From Isoetes taiwanensis (lineage: Eukaryota; Streptophyta; Lycopodiopsida; Isoetales; Isoetaceae), in contig JAJEKV010000765.1 of assembly GCA_021234155.1 (NCBI GenBank), positions 29,982-93,981 on the forward strand: DNA of 64,000 bases, given 5' to 3'. The translations under genes and the position numbers were made by a program. Positions 33,950 to 44,604 of this stretch are shown one piece after another. The first letter of the stretch is position 1. Each line of letters opens with the position of its first letter. The notes below the pieces were generated by a model. It had not been told where the DNA came from. It ran no database searches and worked only from the letters and a program-made list of their open reading frames with translations.

Positions 33950-34970
33950 TTTTACACTCGTTGCTTTGATGATCATTGCAATGGGTTGCCATTGGCCTAT
34001 GTCATAACCAATTCTCAAAAAACCAGAGCTATAACTAAGTGGTTGAAAGCACTAAAGGATTCACTATGTTTGGATGATCCAGATTGGCACCCTTCTTGCA
34101 TCATTACTGACGATGCTGATGCTAAAATCAAGGCCCTTGACAAATGTAAGTTCATAGGCAATTTATCTGCCTTACCTTGCCTACTTTAGTGGCTACGTAA
34201 AAATATAAGAAATAAGGTGCATAGAAATGAAATGTTCAAGGAGCTAGGGAATATAATGTACAAGACATAGGGTCCTGCAGGGGACAATAAGTATGGTGAG
34301 GAATATAGGGAACCTAGTAGGAAAGAAGCCATCATGAGGTTGAAAGAGTTGGTGAGGAAGTATCCTCAATACCCAAAATTGTCTGCCAACATGAGCAAGG
34401 AGTGGATTAAGAACATCTGCCAATGGGTATTGGCTACAAAATGTATATGCATTCTAATCAGGAGACCAATGCTACCATAGAGGCATGGCATGCTGCCCTT
34501 AAGTTGTGCCTAGGCATATGTAAACGTGCACTTCGAGGTAGGAGAATTGACTGGTTGCTCTACATTCTTACAAACAATGTGGAGACACTCATGGATTACA
34601 TGAGGTAATGTTTCTATATCACTACTTGGTCTAATTGGTGGGAGCATGGACCGCTTGAAACCATACGGAGTTGTGCAAGAGAGTTGTAAGAGCGTGCAAG
34701 AGAGTTGTGGAGATGGGAGATCCGAGGTGCTTTAGGTAGTAGGCCTAGGAGAGGAGTCTCCCTTGCAAACATGCAGTCAAGTGGACTTGGAGAAGACTCA
34801 GGCCTCCTTTGAGGCGGTAATTGCTAGAGTCATGTCTAGGGCTGGCAAAGATCCTAACATTTTAGTTGCAACTGATTCTCTCATGATGAAGCTCGACTTT
34901 AGACTTGAGAAGATGGATGACATAGCCGGCATGAGCACTAATATATCAAGTCTACATGAGCCTACTTAGA
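33950..34970 (+). pseudogene. MULE-like transposase remnant
   Basis: Successive plus-strand frames read CNGLPLAYVITNSQKTRAIT, DDPDWHPSCIITDDADAKIK, a WLRKNIRNKVHRNEMFKELG block, LVRKYPQYPKLS, and NQETNATIEAWHAALK with IDWLLYILTN. In MULE-type transposases the core shows a G(I/L)P(L/V)A(Y/W)-type strand, a P-x-(I/V)-(I/M)-TDD/DxD strand carrying a catalytic aspartate, a C-x-WH block, and a TN-x-x-IE-x-(W/F)H segment with the final acidic residue. All of these are recognisable here. At least two stops (near 34,188 and 34,609) and frameshifts break it. It would have moved the element but is dead. Confidence 0.55.
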
Positions 34971-35269
34971 AGTGAACTGTGGTACTAGCTTGACAAGGCT
35001 CAAGCCTATATTAGAACTTGGAAAATGGAAGGTGAAGGAACCAAGAAGAATTGGAAGGAAGTTGAGATGGAGGCTTTATGTAAAGTAAGCCCTAAGTTGA
35101 CCATTTAGTGCAAACTTTTGGGGGCTGAAACACGGAGATTCAAAACTTGTATTTCTCACTCTTTCAATTCATATCGGTGAGTGTAATGTTGAATTGTTCT
35201 ATTTTATTATTTTCAATTGTTCTATGGTTCAATGGTTCTATTGTTCTATGGTTCCATGGTCCTATCCCC

Positions 35270-35520
35270 AATTTGGGATCGGGAGGATGGCATCATCACG
35301 CAGTGATCCCCCACCTCACGGATCACCATGCAAATGATTTCGTCCTCTTGGGATCACCATCGGGGACGTGATTTTTTATTTCTTTATTTCTCTTCCAATA
35401 GTTAATTTTCTTAATTTATCGTCCTCACTGGCGGGGATCACGGAGGATGGCATCGTTCGCATGTGATCCCCACATGGGGATCACCATCCGGCCGGACGGG
35501 ATCATCGTAATGCGTTTTAT
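35270..35520. repeat. GGATCAC/GTGATCC-rich structured block
   Basis: GGAGGATGGCATC and GGGGATCACCAT units recur in both orientations (about 35,280, 35,325, 35,355, 35,435, 35,465 and 35,480). This gives a GC-richer, hairpin-prone block inside the AT-rich transposon. Confidence 0.6.
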
Positions 35521-37189
35521 AGTGATACGGGGAACTCCATGGATGGCGGATGTGTCACGGGGGGCGGAGGGCCGAGATTGGCAGTCCCCTCCACGTGTGT
35601 CGATGCGGTGAAAGCGGAGGGGGCTGGAATGGGTTCCGTCGAGATGGCGGATGATAGGGGTGATTTTTTCGCCGGGGATCCCAAAACTAGGGTAAAACTA
35701 TCGACCATTGGGAAATACCCCATAAATAAATATAAAGGGCTTTTAAATTTTTCTTTTGAGTAATTCGTGTCTTTACCTTGATAATGCCCCAAACCCTATT
35801 TCCCTCCATTTTTCTAACGCTTAGCAGTGGGTGGAGCCGAGAGCTTCCAGTTGGTCTGCACGATGCGGCCATGCTCCCTTAGCGTGACCATATGCTCTAA
35901 AGGATGCGATCCATAAAATAGGGCAGGAATCATGCTTCTTTGAGAACAAGCATAGGCCGCGGCGGTTTACGAAGCTCTTCCACGGAATATAGGTATCCAG
36001 AGCTAGTGTCTTTCAGCTCTTGCTAGCCATTGCCCAATAAGGCTGCGGGAGGATGCAAGAATCACTAACCGAGTAGAAACTTTTATTTGATGTCTCTTTG
36101 TTATGTGATTCAACCATTTACGGGGCGATATATATACGCTCTTTTACATTTATTTTTTATTGTTCCTTTGCACTTCCAAGATCCTCCATAGCGGATAAGT
36201 TAAAAAAAATTCCTACAAGCGATTGAGTTCTTTGCTAAGGTTATCGTTGCTCGGTTGCTAGAAAGATTTCTTAGATTTTCTAATGCAACTGAATTTTTAG
36301 ATAATATGCAAGCGATAATAGGTTGGCCTTGCTCCAAGTTTTCTTGTATACAATTTTTTTCTAAGTTTTATTGATTCTGTGTATTAAACCTTGTGGTATT
36401 GCAGCCTATTACAGATGTCAAAGAGAAACTCTTGTTTGTGAAAACTGTTTTGTGGCATTCTTCAATGGATGCTCAGAAGCTATCAAGCTGGATCTTAGGT
36501 CCTTCAATCATGAGAAGGCAAAATCTATGCTTGGTTCTTGCAGTGCTTTCTTGTTTCTTTGATTTTTTTCTTTTTTGGAGCTCTTGGTTTGTTGCATTAG
36601 ATTTCAAGGTTAGATCCTAGTTGATGTTCTTAGGCATGATTGCATGGCTATTCCTTACTACTTATCTACTTCAATTTGTTAGAGCAGGCCAGTTTTGACT
36701 CTGGAAGATATTTTTATTGTCTTTAGCAGTTTATTCATCTTCTGTATGATCCTAACATGTCTTTTTCCAGGGTTATTGCTGGGGTTATCAGGGCCAAATG
36801 GCTTTCTTGCATATTACACTAGGTAATGCTCCTTTGTTTCCATGCTTCTAAGCAATCTGGCTTCTAAATTCCTCATTCCTTTTAGGAATGATTATGCTTC
36901 TAAAGAAATTTGGTTTCTAAATTGCTCATTTCTTTTAGGTGTCTGGCTCTTTAGAAATATATCACATGACTATACCTGATCTAATTTTATTGCGAAACAC
37001 ATGGTAAAATTGTGGGTTCAACTCCCACATGTTCAACTTCCCATTGTAGTCACAACATTCCCTAAATCCTCTACTGCATTGTCATACAACACTATTAAAT
37101 ATCATATGCTCAAAATTAGGTTGTAAAATTATAGTGGTGAACTATTTGATAATATTGTAGTGGTTAACCATTTGATATCATGCAAAAAA
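35521..37189. other. Transposon interior without a recognisable gene
   Basis: The stretch 36,497-36,625 resembles right-arm 24,497-24,600 (CTTTGATTTT and GCATTAGATTTCAAGGTTAG segments), so older LINE-related debris is present. No complete coding region is seen. Confidence 0.4.
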
Positions 37190-37345
37190 AGTCATACTAG
37201 CAAATCTAAACCAACTATAATTATCACATATTGTTGTTACAATTAATCACTATAAACTCATACTAGCAAACCTAAACCAATTACATTTATCGTATGTTGT
37301 TACGATTAATCGCTATAAATCATCGTAACATAAACACTTAAAATT
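37190..37345. repeat. Subterminal tandem repeat near the transposon right end
   Basis: CATACTAGCAAACCTAAACC followed by AATTA and a TTGTTAC-GATTAATC(A/G)CTATAAA stretch occurs twice, about 67 bp apart. Repeats just inside the ends are common binding sites for CMC-type transposases. Confidence 0.6.
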
Positions 37346-37604
37346 ACCATGTGTATATGCTAAGGAAGATAGATGGGATCGATAATCATTCTATTAAACT
37401 AGACATACTAAGCAATAACACACATCATATATTTTAAGTTGTTATGAAGACTAACTATAACTATCATGTTCTACTACCATATCAAAAAACAATGATCTTT
37501 TATCACGTCGTGGAATTGTAGTGATGAACTATAATATATAACCAGATATGGTTTGTAAACTTTTTGGCCCACATACCGGTAATGATTTTAAGATTTGGTT
37601 TTCA

Positions 37605-38222
37605 CTAATAAATCATTTCAAAAAAATCATACTGATTCAATTTTGGGGGCCTTGTGTCACACTTGGATATCTTAGCATAAAGTTTCTGAGTTCGAAGAGT
37701 TTGCAATTGCTCCAAATGAGTAAAGTGCTCTTCCAAGGTTTGTGAATACACAAGTATATCATCGAGGAACACCTCGACAAACTTATCTAAGTATTCTGAG
37801 AATACTTGATTCATCAACCTCGTAAAGGTTACAGGAGCATTTGTGAGACCAAATGACATCACTAAGAACTCATAGTCCCCCTGATGAGTTCTAAAAGCCG
37901 TCTTAGGTTCATCACCTTCCCGAATCCTAATTTGATGATATCCACTACGTAAATCAATCTTAGTGAACCATTTGGCTCCACCAAGTCGATCTAGCATATC
38001 ATCTATTCTAGGTAATAGATATCTATCCTTGATAGTTGCCTTGTTAAGAGCACGATAGTCTATGCACATTCGCATAGTCTCATCCTTTTTCTTAACAAGC
38101 AAAATTGGACTCGCAAAAGGCGACTTACTAGGCTTAATAAATCCCCTTGCAAGCAGTTCTTTAACTTGATGCTTGACTTCCTCTAACTCTAGAGGACTAA
38201 GACGATATGGAGCACGCACCAT
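37605..38222 (-). pseudogene. Element A: reverse transcriptase N-terminal half
   Basis: This minus-strand frame carries Ty3/gypsy RT sequence from [19 protein letters not shown] through [32 protein letters not shown] and [17 protein letters not shown] to [19 protein letters not shown], whose FLDD box is the catalytic motif. It stops at SKCD, exactly where the CMC-like transposon begins (37,656); the last 17 residues are transposon-encoded. The remainder of the RT is at 32,170-32,374. Confidence 0.85.
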
Positions 38223-39176
38223 TGGCTTAACCCCTGGTTCAGTCCCTGAGAAGGTGGTGGCCTTTAGGCAACTCTTCCGGGAACATGTCTTTAAATCTTT
38301 CCAAAAGATTTTGTAATTCTTGATTTACATCTGAACCTAATTCAATGTTTACCTCCATAGAATTACAAACTTAACCATGTCATCATCACGCATGATTTAC
38401 ATCAAGAAAAAGCAATCTTTATTAACTTGAAAACATCGCTTTGCCTCAGTGGCAGACAACAATTTTTCAGGCCCCACATAAGGTAAGCTATGGAGAGTAA
38501 TTGTTTTCTTAGATGAAATTTTGATCATTACAGTGTGGGATGGCCATAAAATGATTGACTGAGCTTTTTGCAACCACTGGATTTTCAAAATCACATCATA
38601 GCAGTTTAGCTTAGCAATATCAAAATCGATGACCATAGAGGCAGCATCACGAGCCTCCTTGTGCACCAACTTCAACCGAACGCACCGCGCTTATTGATGA
38701 TGGTGGTGAGTCTGGGACCCAGCCGCAGTCTCAATAATATAAGGATGCACCTCGCTTAGGCTCAAGCCCAGCTCCTCTACCACATCTACAGAAATAAAGT
38801 TGCGAGTACTTCCAGAATCAATTAAGACAATCAAGTCCTTACCATTGATCCTTCCTAACAACCTTATCACATTATCGACATAAGCTTGTGTAGGACTTAC
38901 CATATCCTCTTCAGGAGCAATCATTGATAATGATTTCACCTCCGTCTCGCCCTTGGAGGTACCTGCTAAAACCTTCTTATCCTTCTGTGGCTTTGTACAA
39001 TCCCGAGCATAATGCCCCACAATGCCACAGTTATAACATCCCTTGGATGTTTTAATTTTAGCACTAGCCTCTTTAGGCGTATCCATGCTCTTTTCCTTAG
39101 CCGGATTTTTCTTTTTCTTTTTGGAAGGTGAGCCAGATTGAGAGGCTTCATTGAGCCAATGGAATCTCTGTTCCAA
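38223..39176 (-). pseudogene. Element A: gag zinc knuckle, protease and linker
   Basis: On the minus strand 38,691-39,176 encodes a CCHC knuckle ([15 protein letters not shown]) and an aspartic protease active site ([20 protein letters not shown]). Then 38,397-38,675 encodes the protease-to-RT linker ([20 protein letters not shown]). Frames are shifted between them. The retrotransposon gag core upstream of the knuckle is deleted in this copy: 39,130 jumps straight to the N-terminal gag region. Confidence 0.8.
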
Positions 39177-39494
39177 TGGTTCCTCAGTTGCATTGTTTTG
39201 TTCCTGAGAGTTTTCTACGGAAGGGTTTATGTTACATGGCTAAGGTTCTCCTCCTTGAGGATCATTCTCCTTGGTAACCACTTCCTGAGTTTCATTTCTG
39301 GTGCCATCTTCCTTGGCGGCCTCAACCTCTGCCTCGAATTCAAATTCAGGCAGATTATCATCCAGATGGATGTCCTGCAAAGCTGGCAGTATTCCCTCAT
39401 CAGCAGGGTGGACTTCTGGCATACCATCCACTGGCTGCCCCATACCTGTTGGAACATTCTAAGAAACATTCTCAGGTCCCTGATCTGCCATTAT
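39177..39494 (-). pseudogene. Element A: gag N-terminal region
   Basis: Minus-strand sequence matches the gag start of elements B and D. It is acidic (QDIHLDDNLPEFEFEAEVEA, then KEDGTRNETQEVVTKENDPQ) and ends just inside the primer-binding site. Confidence 0.7.
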
Positions 39495-39495
39495 G

Positions 39496-39507
39496 TTCTG
39501 ATACCAA
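39496..39507 (-). other. Primer-binding site (initiator tRNA-Met), element A
   Basis: GTTCTGATACCA is the complement of TGGTATCAGAGC with one mismatch. That sequence pairs with the 3' end of plant initiator tRNA-Met, and it lies three bases inside the LTR edge. Confidence 0.8.
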
Positions 39508-39510
39508 AAA

Positions 39511-40132
39511 TGTCACGCAGCAATTCTACAGCTTCCCCAAACAACGGGGAAGGGCCACCGGTCTACCGCCCACTCCACGAACTCCTACAGTTCCCCACGA
39601 CCAATGGGATTAGTCTCTCAGAGACTAACCAGGAAGCCTGGCTTCCTCTTGATCCTTTCTAAAAGAATTGAATGATCCTTGCACACAAGGATCAAGGAAT
39701 TATCTCCCTGAGATAATACCTTTGATGCAAGCTCGCTCTTGCAATCAGAATACTGCAGCCAAATGTAACCCACATCCTTGTACTCCAATTACAAGTGAAT
39801 CTCTTGCAAGGACTTGCAAGCAATCAACCCGGATTGCTTCCTTGATATCCAGCCACCTCCAGAGTGCTTCAGAGACCAAAACCGTGCTCAAAGAGGTCGG
39901 ATTTGGCTGGAGAATGCCAAAGACTCCTTGGCTAGTCTGTAACAGTGATAAAACATCAATGTTGAAGCCTTTACCAATTTGTGGATCTCTCCAAATCAAG
40001 TTATCAGACCTTAAATAGGGCAGAATCCCTTGCTGCATGGCTTTTCATGCAGATCTGACCATTTACAGGTGGCTTTCATGCTCAAGCATGGCTGAATCTG
40101 AGCATAGATGTACTTGCTACCCCTCCTCTTGC
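39511..40132 (-). mobile_element. Element A 5' LTR, truncated
   Basis: The segment begins TGTCACGCAG (complement of the LTR end) and follows the family LTR until about 40,132, where it passes abruptly into the pol fragment of element B. The first third of the LTR is therefore missing. Confidence 0.75.
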
Positions 40133-41255
40133 TTTTATTTTCTTAGGTGAAATTTTGATCATTACAATGTGGGATGGCCATAAAATGATTGGCTAGCCCC
40201 TAAAATGTCCCCATAGAATTACAATACTTAACCATGTCATCATCAGGCATGATATACATCAAGAAAAAGCTATCTTTATTAACTAAAAAATATCGCTTTG
40301 CCTCAGTGGCACACAACAATTTTCCAGGCCCCACATAAGGTAAGCCATGGAGAGTAATTGTTTTCTTAGGTGAAATTTTGATCATTACAGTGTGGGATGG
40401 CTATAAATTGATTGGCCGAGCTTTTTGCAACCACTGGATTCTCAGAATCACATCATGGCGGTTTAGCTTAGCAATATCAAAATCGATGACCATAGAGGCA
40501 GCATCACGAGTCTCCTTATCCACCAACTTCAACCGAACGTCCCGCGCTTGTTGATGATGGTGTTGAGTCTGGGACTCAGCCGCAGTCTCAATAATATAAG
40601 GATGCACCTGGCTCAAGCCCAGCTCCTCTACCACATCTGCAGAAATAAAGTTGTGAGTACTTCCAGAATCAATTAAGACAATCAAGTCCTTACCATTGAT
40701 CCTTATTAACAACCTTATCACATTATCGACATAAGCTTGTGTAGGACTTACCATATCCTCTTCAAGAGCAATCATTTTCACCTCCGTCTCACCCTTGGAG
40801 TTACCTGCTAAAACCTTCTTATCCTTCTGTGGCTTTGTACAATCCCGAGCGTAATGCCCCACAATGCCACAGTTATAACATCCCTTGGATGTTTTAGTTT
40901 TAGCACTAGCCTCCTTAGGCTTATCCATCCGCTTTTCCTTAGCTGGATTTTTCTTTTGCTTTTTGGAAGGTGACCCAGTCTGAGAGGCACCCCCGGTCCT
41001 CTTCGCCTTCCATTCAGCAATTCTTTGGGCTTTACGGGATTCCTCTCTACCAACCAGCTTTCTAGCTAGTTCTACCGCGAGCTCAAAACTCGCAGGCTCA
41101 ACTTGAAGCATATGCTTTTGAATATTGGCATCCTTTAGCCCATTCACGAAATGATCAACCCTCATTCCGGTTGTCAATTCTGGCAAATGCGAGAACAACG
41201 CTCGTAGTTCTGCCACATAATCTTGCAGAGTCCCAGTCTGCACAGTTTCTTTCAA
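40133..41255 (-). pseudogene. Element B: gag C-terminus, CCHC and protease, chimeric end
   Basis: A 284-codon minus-strand frame (40,401-41,255) runs from gag (LKETVQTGTLQDYVAELRAL, FVNGLKDANIQKHML) through the CCHC knuckle ([15 protein letters not shown]) to the protease ([20 protein letters not shown]) and its linker. A further linker piece lies at 40,200-40,385. At 40,211-40,216 the coding sequence is fused to mid-LTR sequence (complement of GGGGACATTTTAGGGGC). The same fusion occurs at 49,706 and 50,806. The RT, RNase H and integrase are absent. Confidence 0.8.
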
Positions 41256-42201
41256 CTATATCAAGGCATGTCGCTGGTCATAGTGGGGAGCATACTCTTG
41301 CCTGAATAGTTTACAAAATTCAGCCCAAGTGCATAGCTTTCGTCCATCTTCAGTATGGGTATCCCACCATTCGCCCGCTCGACCCTTAAGCTTCAATGTG
41401 GCATACAATAAACGAGCCGGCTCGCTTATCTTTGTTGCCGCAAAGTAAAGCTTCATTTGGTTAAACCAAAGCATAGCTTTCTCTGGAGTAACATCCTTCT
41501 CATAGAAATATGGCATTTTAACCCGTTCAAGAGACTTGATCTCTTCTTCTGACAATTCTCTCAGAGAATCTTCAGATGGGTTAGTACCTTCATGATTCTC
41601 TATCTTTACTTGAGGGATCTAGCTGCAACTCCAAGTTGCTTGCTATTAACCCCTCCAACAACATCGTTTCTAGGTTCTCCGCTTGCCCCCAGGGCTACGA
41701 CAACACCCCTTGCTTCCTGCAAGCACTTATCCATGCTGGACATCAGACGCTGTTCTCGGACATTTCCCTCGGAAGCCCAAGTGCTCAACTGCTCTTGAAA
41801 TTTTTCCAAAATTTCCTTGAGCAGTACTTGCTCTTTACGAGTTTTCTCAATCTCTTCATTGAGCCGATGGAATCTCTGTTCCAATGGTTTCTCAGTTGCA
41901 TTGTTTTGCCCCTGAGGGTTTTCTACGGAAGGGTTTATGTTACTAGGCTGAGGTTCTTTTCTTTGAGGATCATTCTCCTTGGTAACCACTTCCTGAGTTT
42001 CATTTCTGGCGCCATCTTCCTTGGTCGCCTCAACCTCTGCCTCGAATTCAAATTCAGGCAGATCATCATCCAGATGGATGTCCTGCAAAGCTGGCAGTAT
42101 TCCTTCATCAGCAGGTTGGACTTCTGGCATACCATCCACTGACTGGCCCATACCTGCTGGAACATTCTCAAAAACATTATCAGGTCCCTAATCTGCCATT
42201 A
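41256..42201 (-). pseudogene. Element B: gag (retrotransposon gag domain and N-terminus)
   Basis: The frame 41,256-41,555 holds a retrotransposon gag (capsid-like) domain: AMLWFNQMKLYFAATKISEP, LKLKGRAGEWWDT and FCKLFRQEYAP. The frame 41,606-42,151 holds the acidic N-terminus and a predicted coiled-coil-like stretch (RFHRLNEEIEKTRKEQVLLK). The two are separated by a frame change near 41,590. Gag would form the particle that packages the element RNA. Confidence 0.8.
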
Positions 42202-42202
42202 T

Positions 42203-42214
42203 GCTCTGATACCA
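42203..42214 (-). other. Primer-binding site (initiator tRNA-Met), element B
   Basis: GCTCTGATACCA is the exact complement of TGGTATCAGAGC, adjacent to the LTR edge at 42,219. Confidence 0.85.
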
Positions 42215-42218
42215 AAAA

Positions 42219-42583
42219 TGTCATGCAACAATTCTGCAGCTTCCCCAAACAACGGGGAAGGGCCACCGGTCTACCGCCCACTCCACGAACTCACACAGTT
42301 CCCCACGACCGATGGGATTAGTCTCCCAGAGACTAACCAGGAAGCCTAGCTTCCTCTTGATCCTTTCTAAAAGAATCGAATGATCCTTTGCACAGAAGGA
42401 TCAGGGAGGACCAGTCTCAAATCATGTTGGACAATTCAGCATATCCTTTTTTCCCTATCCTGTTCCTGCCCACCACTGAGATAATTCCTTTGATGCAAGC
42501 TCACTCTTGCAATCAATATTGCAATACTGCAGTCAAATGTAACCCACACACTTGTACTCCAATTACAAGTGAATCTCAAGCAA
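42219..42583 (-). mobile_element. Element B LTR fragment
   Basis: Starts TGTCATGCAA and follows the family LTR for about 365 bp, with an unrelated AGGACCAGTCTC-type insertion near 42,405-42,475. It breaks off against the LTR of element C. Confidence 0.7.
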
Positions 42584-42592
42584 GGACCAAAA

Positions 42593-43256
42593 ATGTCACA
42601 CAGCAATTATGCAGCTTCCCCAAACAACGGGGAAGGGCCACCAGTCTACCGCCCACTCCACGAACTCCCATAGTTCCTCACAACCAATGGGATTAGTAAC
42701 CAACACCCTTGTACTCCAATTACAAGCGAATCTCTTGCAAGGACTTGCAAGCAATCAGCCCGGATTGCTTCCTTGATATCCAGCCACCTCCAGGGTGCTT
42801 CAGAGACCAAAACCGTACTCAAAGAGGTCGGATTTATCTGGAGAATACCAAAGACTCCTTGGCTGGTCTGTAACAGAGACAAAACAGCAATTTTGAAGCC
42901 TTTACCAATTCATGGGTCTCTCCAAATCGAATTATCAGCCCATCTGCTGCCTCTCCTCTTGCTTGATATCAGGCCCAACACAAAAAGCTTCGAGCTTTTT
43001 GCCCCTTTTTCTGATTCGTCCAATCCCAACCAACCACAATGTACCACGTGGGTATATTAACATTTATTTAATGTCCCAAGTTTGCACCTCTAGGGCCAAC
43101 TTTGCTAGCCCCTAAAATGTCCCCACTACCCGATTACGAGCTTATGGTCCCTCGCATCGCCGCTATGCCCCCAGGCATGCTATCGACGGTACCCCCGTGC
43201 TCATGGATATCCGTCAGGAGTCCGGAAAACGGTCACCCCTGGGAGCACCTGTAACA
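42593..43256 (-). mobile_element. Element C 3' LTR, internally deleted
   Basis: Begins TGTCACACAG and ends CTGTAACA (43,249-43,256), so both termini are present (TGTTACAG...TGTGACA read on the minus strand). Two internal deletions (about 42,695 and 42,940) shorten it against the roughly 1 kb reconstructed from all copies. The polypurine-tract complement follows at 43,258-43,270. Confidence 0.8.
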
Positions 43257-44216
43257 ATTCCTCCCTCCTCTAAGACCTTGTCCTCAAGGTATTTTAATTA
43301 GTTCAGGTGAGAAAACCGCTGCACGAACTCATCCGACTCCCATGTGGCATCCTTGGGAGTCTGGCCTCACCACAAGACCAAGTGTTCTACAACATCTCTG
43401 TTGCGCAGCTGCCGAACTCTTTTATCCAAAAGACGTTCTGGCGTTACAGAGGAGTTTAAGACAAGCGGTATACTCTCAGGACTAACCATGTTATCCGTAT
43501 CTAGTATAGCACGCTTCAGTTGATTTACATGAAACACAGGATGGATCCCTAGGTCCTGTGGTAAGCTCAACTCATATGCCATTGGACCTCTTTTTAGAAT
43601 TTTAAAGAGTCCGGCATATCGCGGGGTAAGCTTAGGCACCCGTCCTTTCACTAAAGGTCATAAGCTATTCATCCTTAGTGACGAAGGATAGACCACTCTC
43701 AGAAAGACATAGTCTCCTATGCTTATTAGCGCTAGACTTATATCGATCCTGAGCCCTTTGCAAATTCATCTTGCATTGACGCAGTATTGCATCCATATCA
43801 TGAAGCATATTCACAGCTGATTCTGCTTTGAGATACTTGTGCATCCCAGCATAAGTTCTCGGGTTTCTACCCATCATAGCCACAAAAGGCGTCATCTTGA
43901 TACTCGTATGATAACTATTATTGTAGGCAAATTCCATGTAGGGCAAATAATCCTCCCACTTAGACTGTTTTTCATAAACAAAACTTCTCAACATATTCTC
44001 CAGGATCATATTGATTCTCTCAGTTTGTCCATCGGTCTGCGGATGATTCCCACTACTCATATGCATCCGCACTTTTAACCCCTTCATCAGGTCTCTCCAA
44101 AATTGACCTGTGAACTTGGTATCCCTATCACTTATAATAGATAGCGGAAACCCAAATGTCAGAAATATGTATTGCATGTAAGCTGCAGCTACGTCGAATC
44201 CCGTAGCATCACCCCT
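43257..44216 (-). pseudogene. Element C: integrase and chromodomain
   Basis: The minus-strand frame 43,665-44,246 carries the integrase core: FGFPLSIISDRDTKFTGQFW with the second catalytic Asp, then SSGNHPQTDGQTERIN with the catalytic Glu. The frame 43,367-43,651 carries the integrase C-terminus (GPMAYELSLPQDLGIHPVFH) and a chromodomain-like region (LLDKRVRQLRNRDVVEHLVL). The chromodomain assigns the family to the chromoviruses and would guide insertion to chromatin. Sequence beyond 44,217 is lost to the plus-strand LTR of element D. Confidence 0.85.
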
Positions 44217-44584
44217 TACGGACTCCTGAAGGATATCCATGAGCATGGGGGTACCGTCGATAGCATGCCGGGCATAGCAGCTATGCGACGGACCATAAGC
44301 TCGTAATCGAGCTATGGGGACGTTTTAGGGGCTAGCAAAGTTGGCCCTAGGGGTGCAACTTATAATGTTTTAATGAAAAAACATTAGCTATGCTAAGGTG
44401 GGACATTAAATAAATGTTAATGTATCCAGTGGCACCTTATGGTTGGTTGGGATTGGACCAATCAGAAAAAGGGCAAAAAGCTCGAAACGTTTTGTGTTGG
44501 GTCTGATATCAAGCAAGTGGAGTGGGCAGTAGACCGGTGGCTCTTCCCCGTTGTTTGGGGAAGTTGGAGAATTGCTGCGTGACA
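44217..44584 (+). mobile_element. Element D 5' LTR, truncated and internally deleted
   Basis: LTR sequence starts abruptly inside the integrase of element C at about 44,217 (the first 40-50 LTR bases are missing). It jumps near 44,518 from mid-LTR to the last 65 bases, and ends CTGCGTGACA at 44,584. A strong hairpin (CCGTCGATAGCATGCC pairing with GGGCATAGC...CGACGG) lies at 44,255-44,292. Confidence 0.75.
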
Positions 44585-44587
44585 TTT

Positions 44588-44599
44588 TTGGTATCAGAG
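44588..44599 (+). other. Primer-binding site (initiator tRNA-Met), element D
   Basis: TGGTATCAGAGC matches the standard plant initiator tRNA-Met primer-binding site, three bases after the LTR end. The gag ATG follows at 44,605. Confidence 0.9.
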
Positions 44600-44604
44600 C
44601 ATAA

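Larger units (their letters stand above)
32375..37656. mobile_element. DNA transposon with CAC...GTG ends (CMC-like), nested in element A
   Basis: The 5,282-bp element begins CACAAGGCCCCCAAAA and ends with its exact 16-bp complement at 37,641-37,656. TCA is duplicated on both sides (32,372-32,374 and 37,657-37,659). Joining the flanks recreates the RT sequence of element D at about 47,282-47,292, so the boundaries are certain to the base. CAC/GTG ends with a 3-bp target duplication are the signature of the CACTA/Mirage/Chapaev group. The only transposase-like sequence inside instead resembles MULE-type enzymes, so the superfamily is unresolved. Confidence 0.8.

Noticed and set aside
32375-37656. 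A MULE with 8-9 bp target duplication
   Set aside because: Comparison with the uninterrupted pol of element D allows only the 3-bp TCA duplication with symmetrical ends, so a standard MULE insertion does not fit despite the transposase-like sequence.
39138-39662. 174-codon plus-strand frame across element A gag and LTR
   Set aside because: It is antisense to gag and crosses the primer-binding site and LTR boundary; it has no motif.
41636-42142. 168-codon plus-strand frame opposite element B gag
   Set aside because: It is antisense to the conserved gag N-terminus and reads as hydrophobic nonsense.
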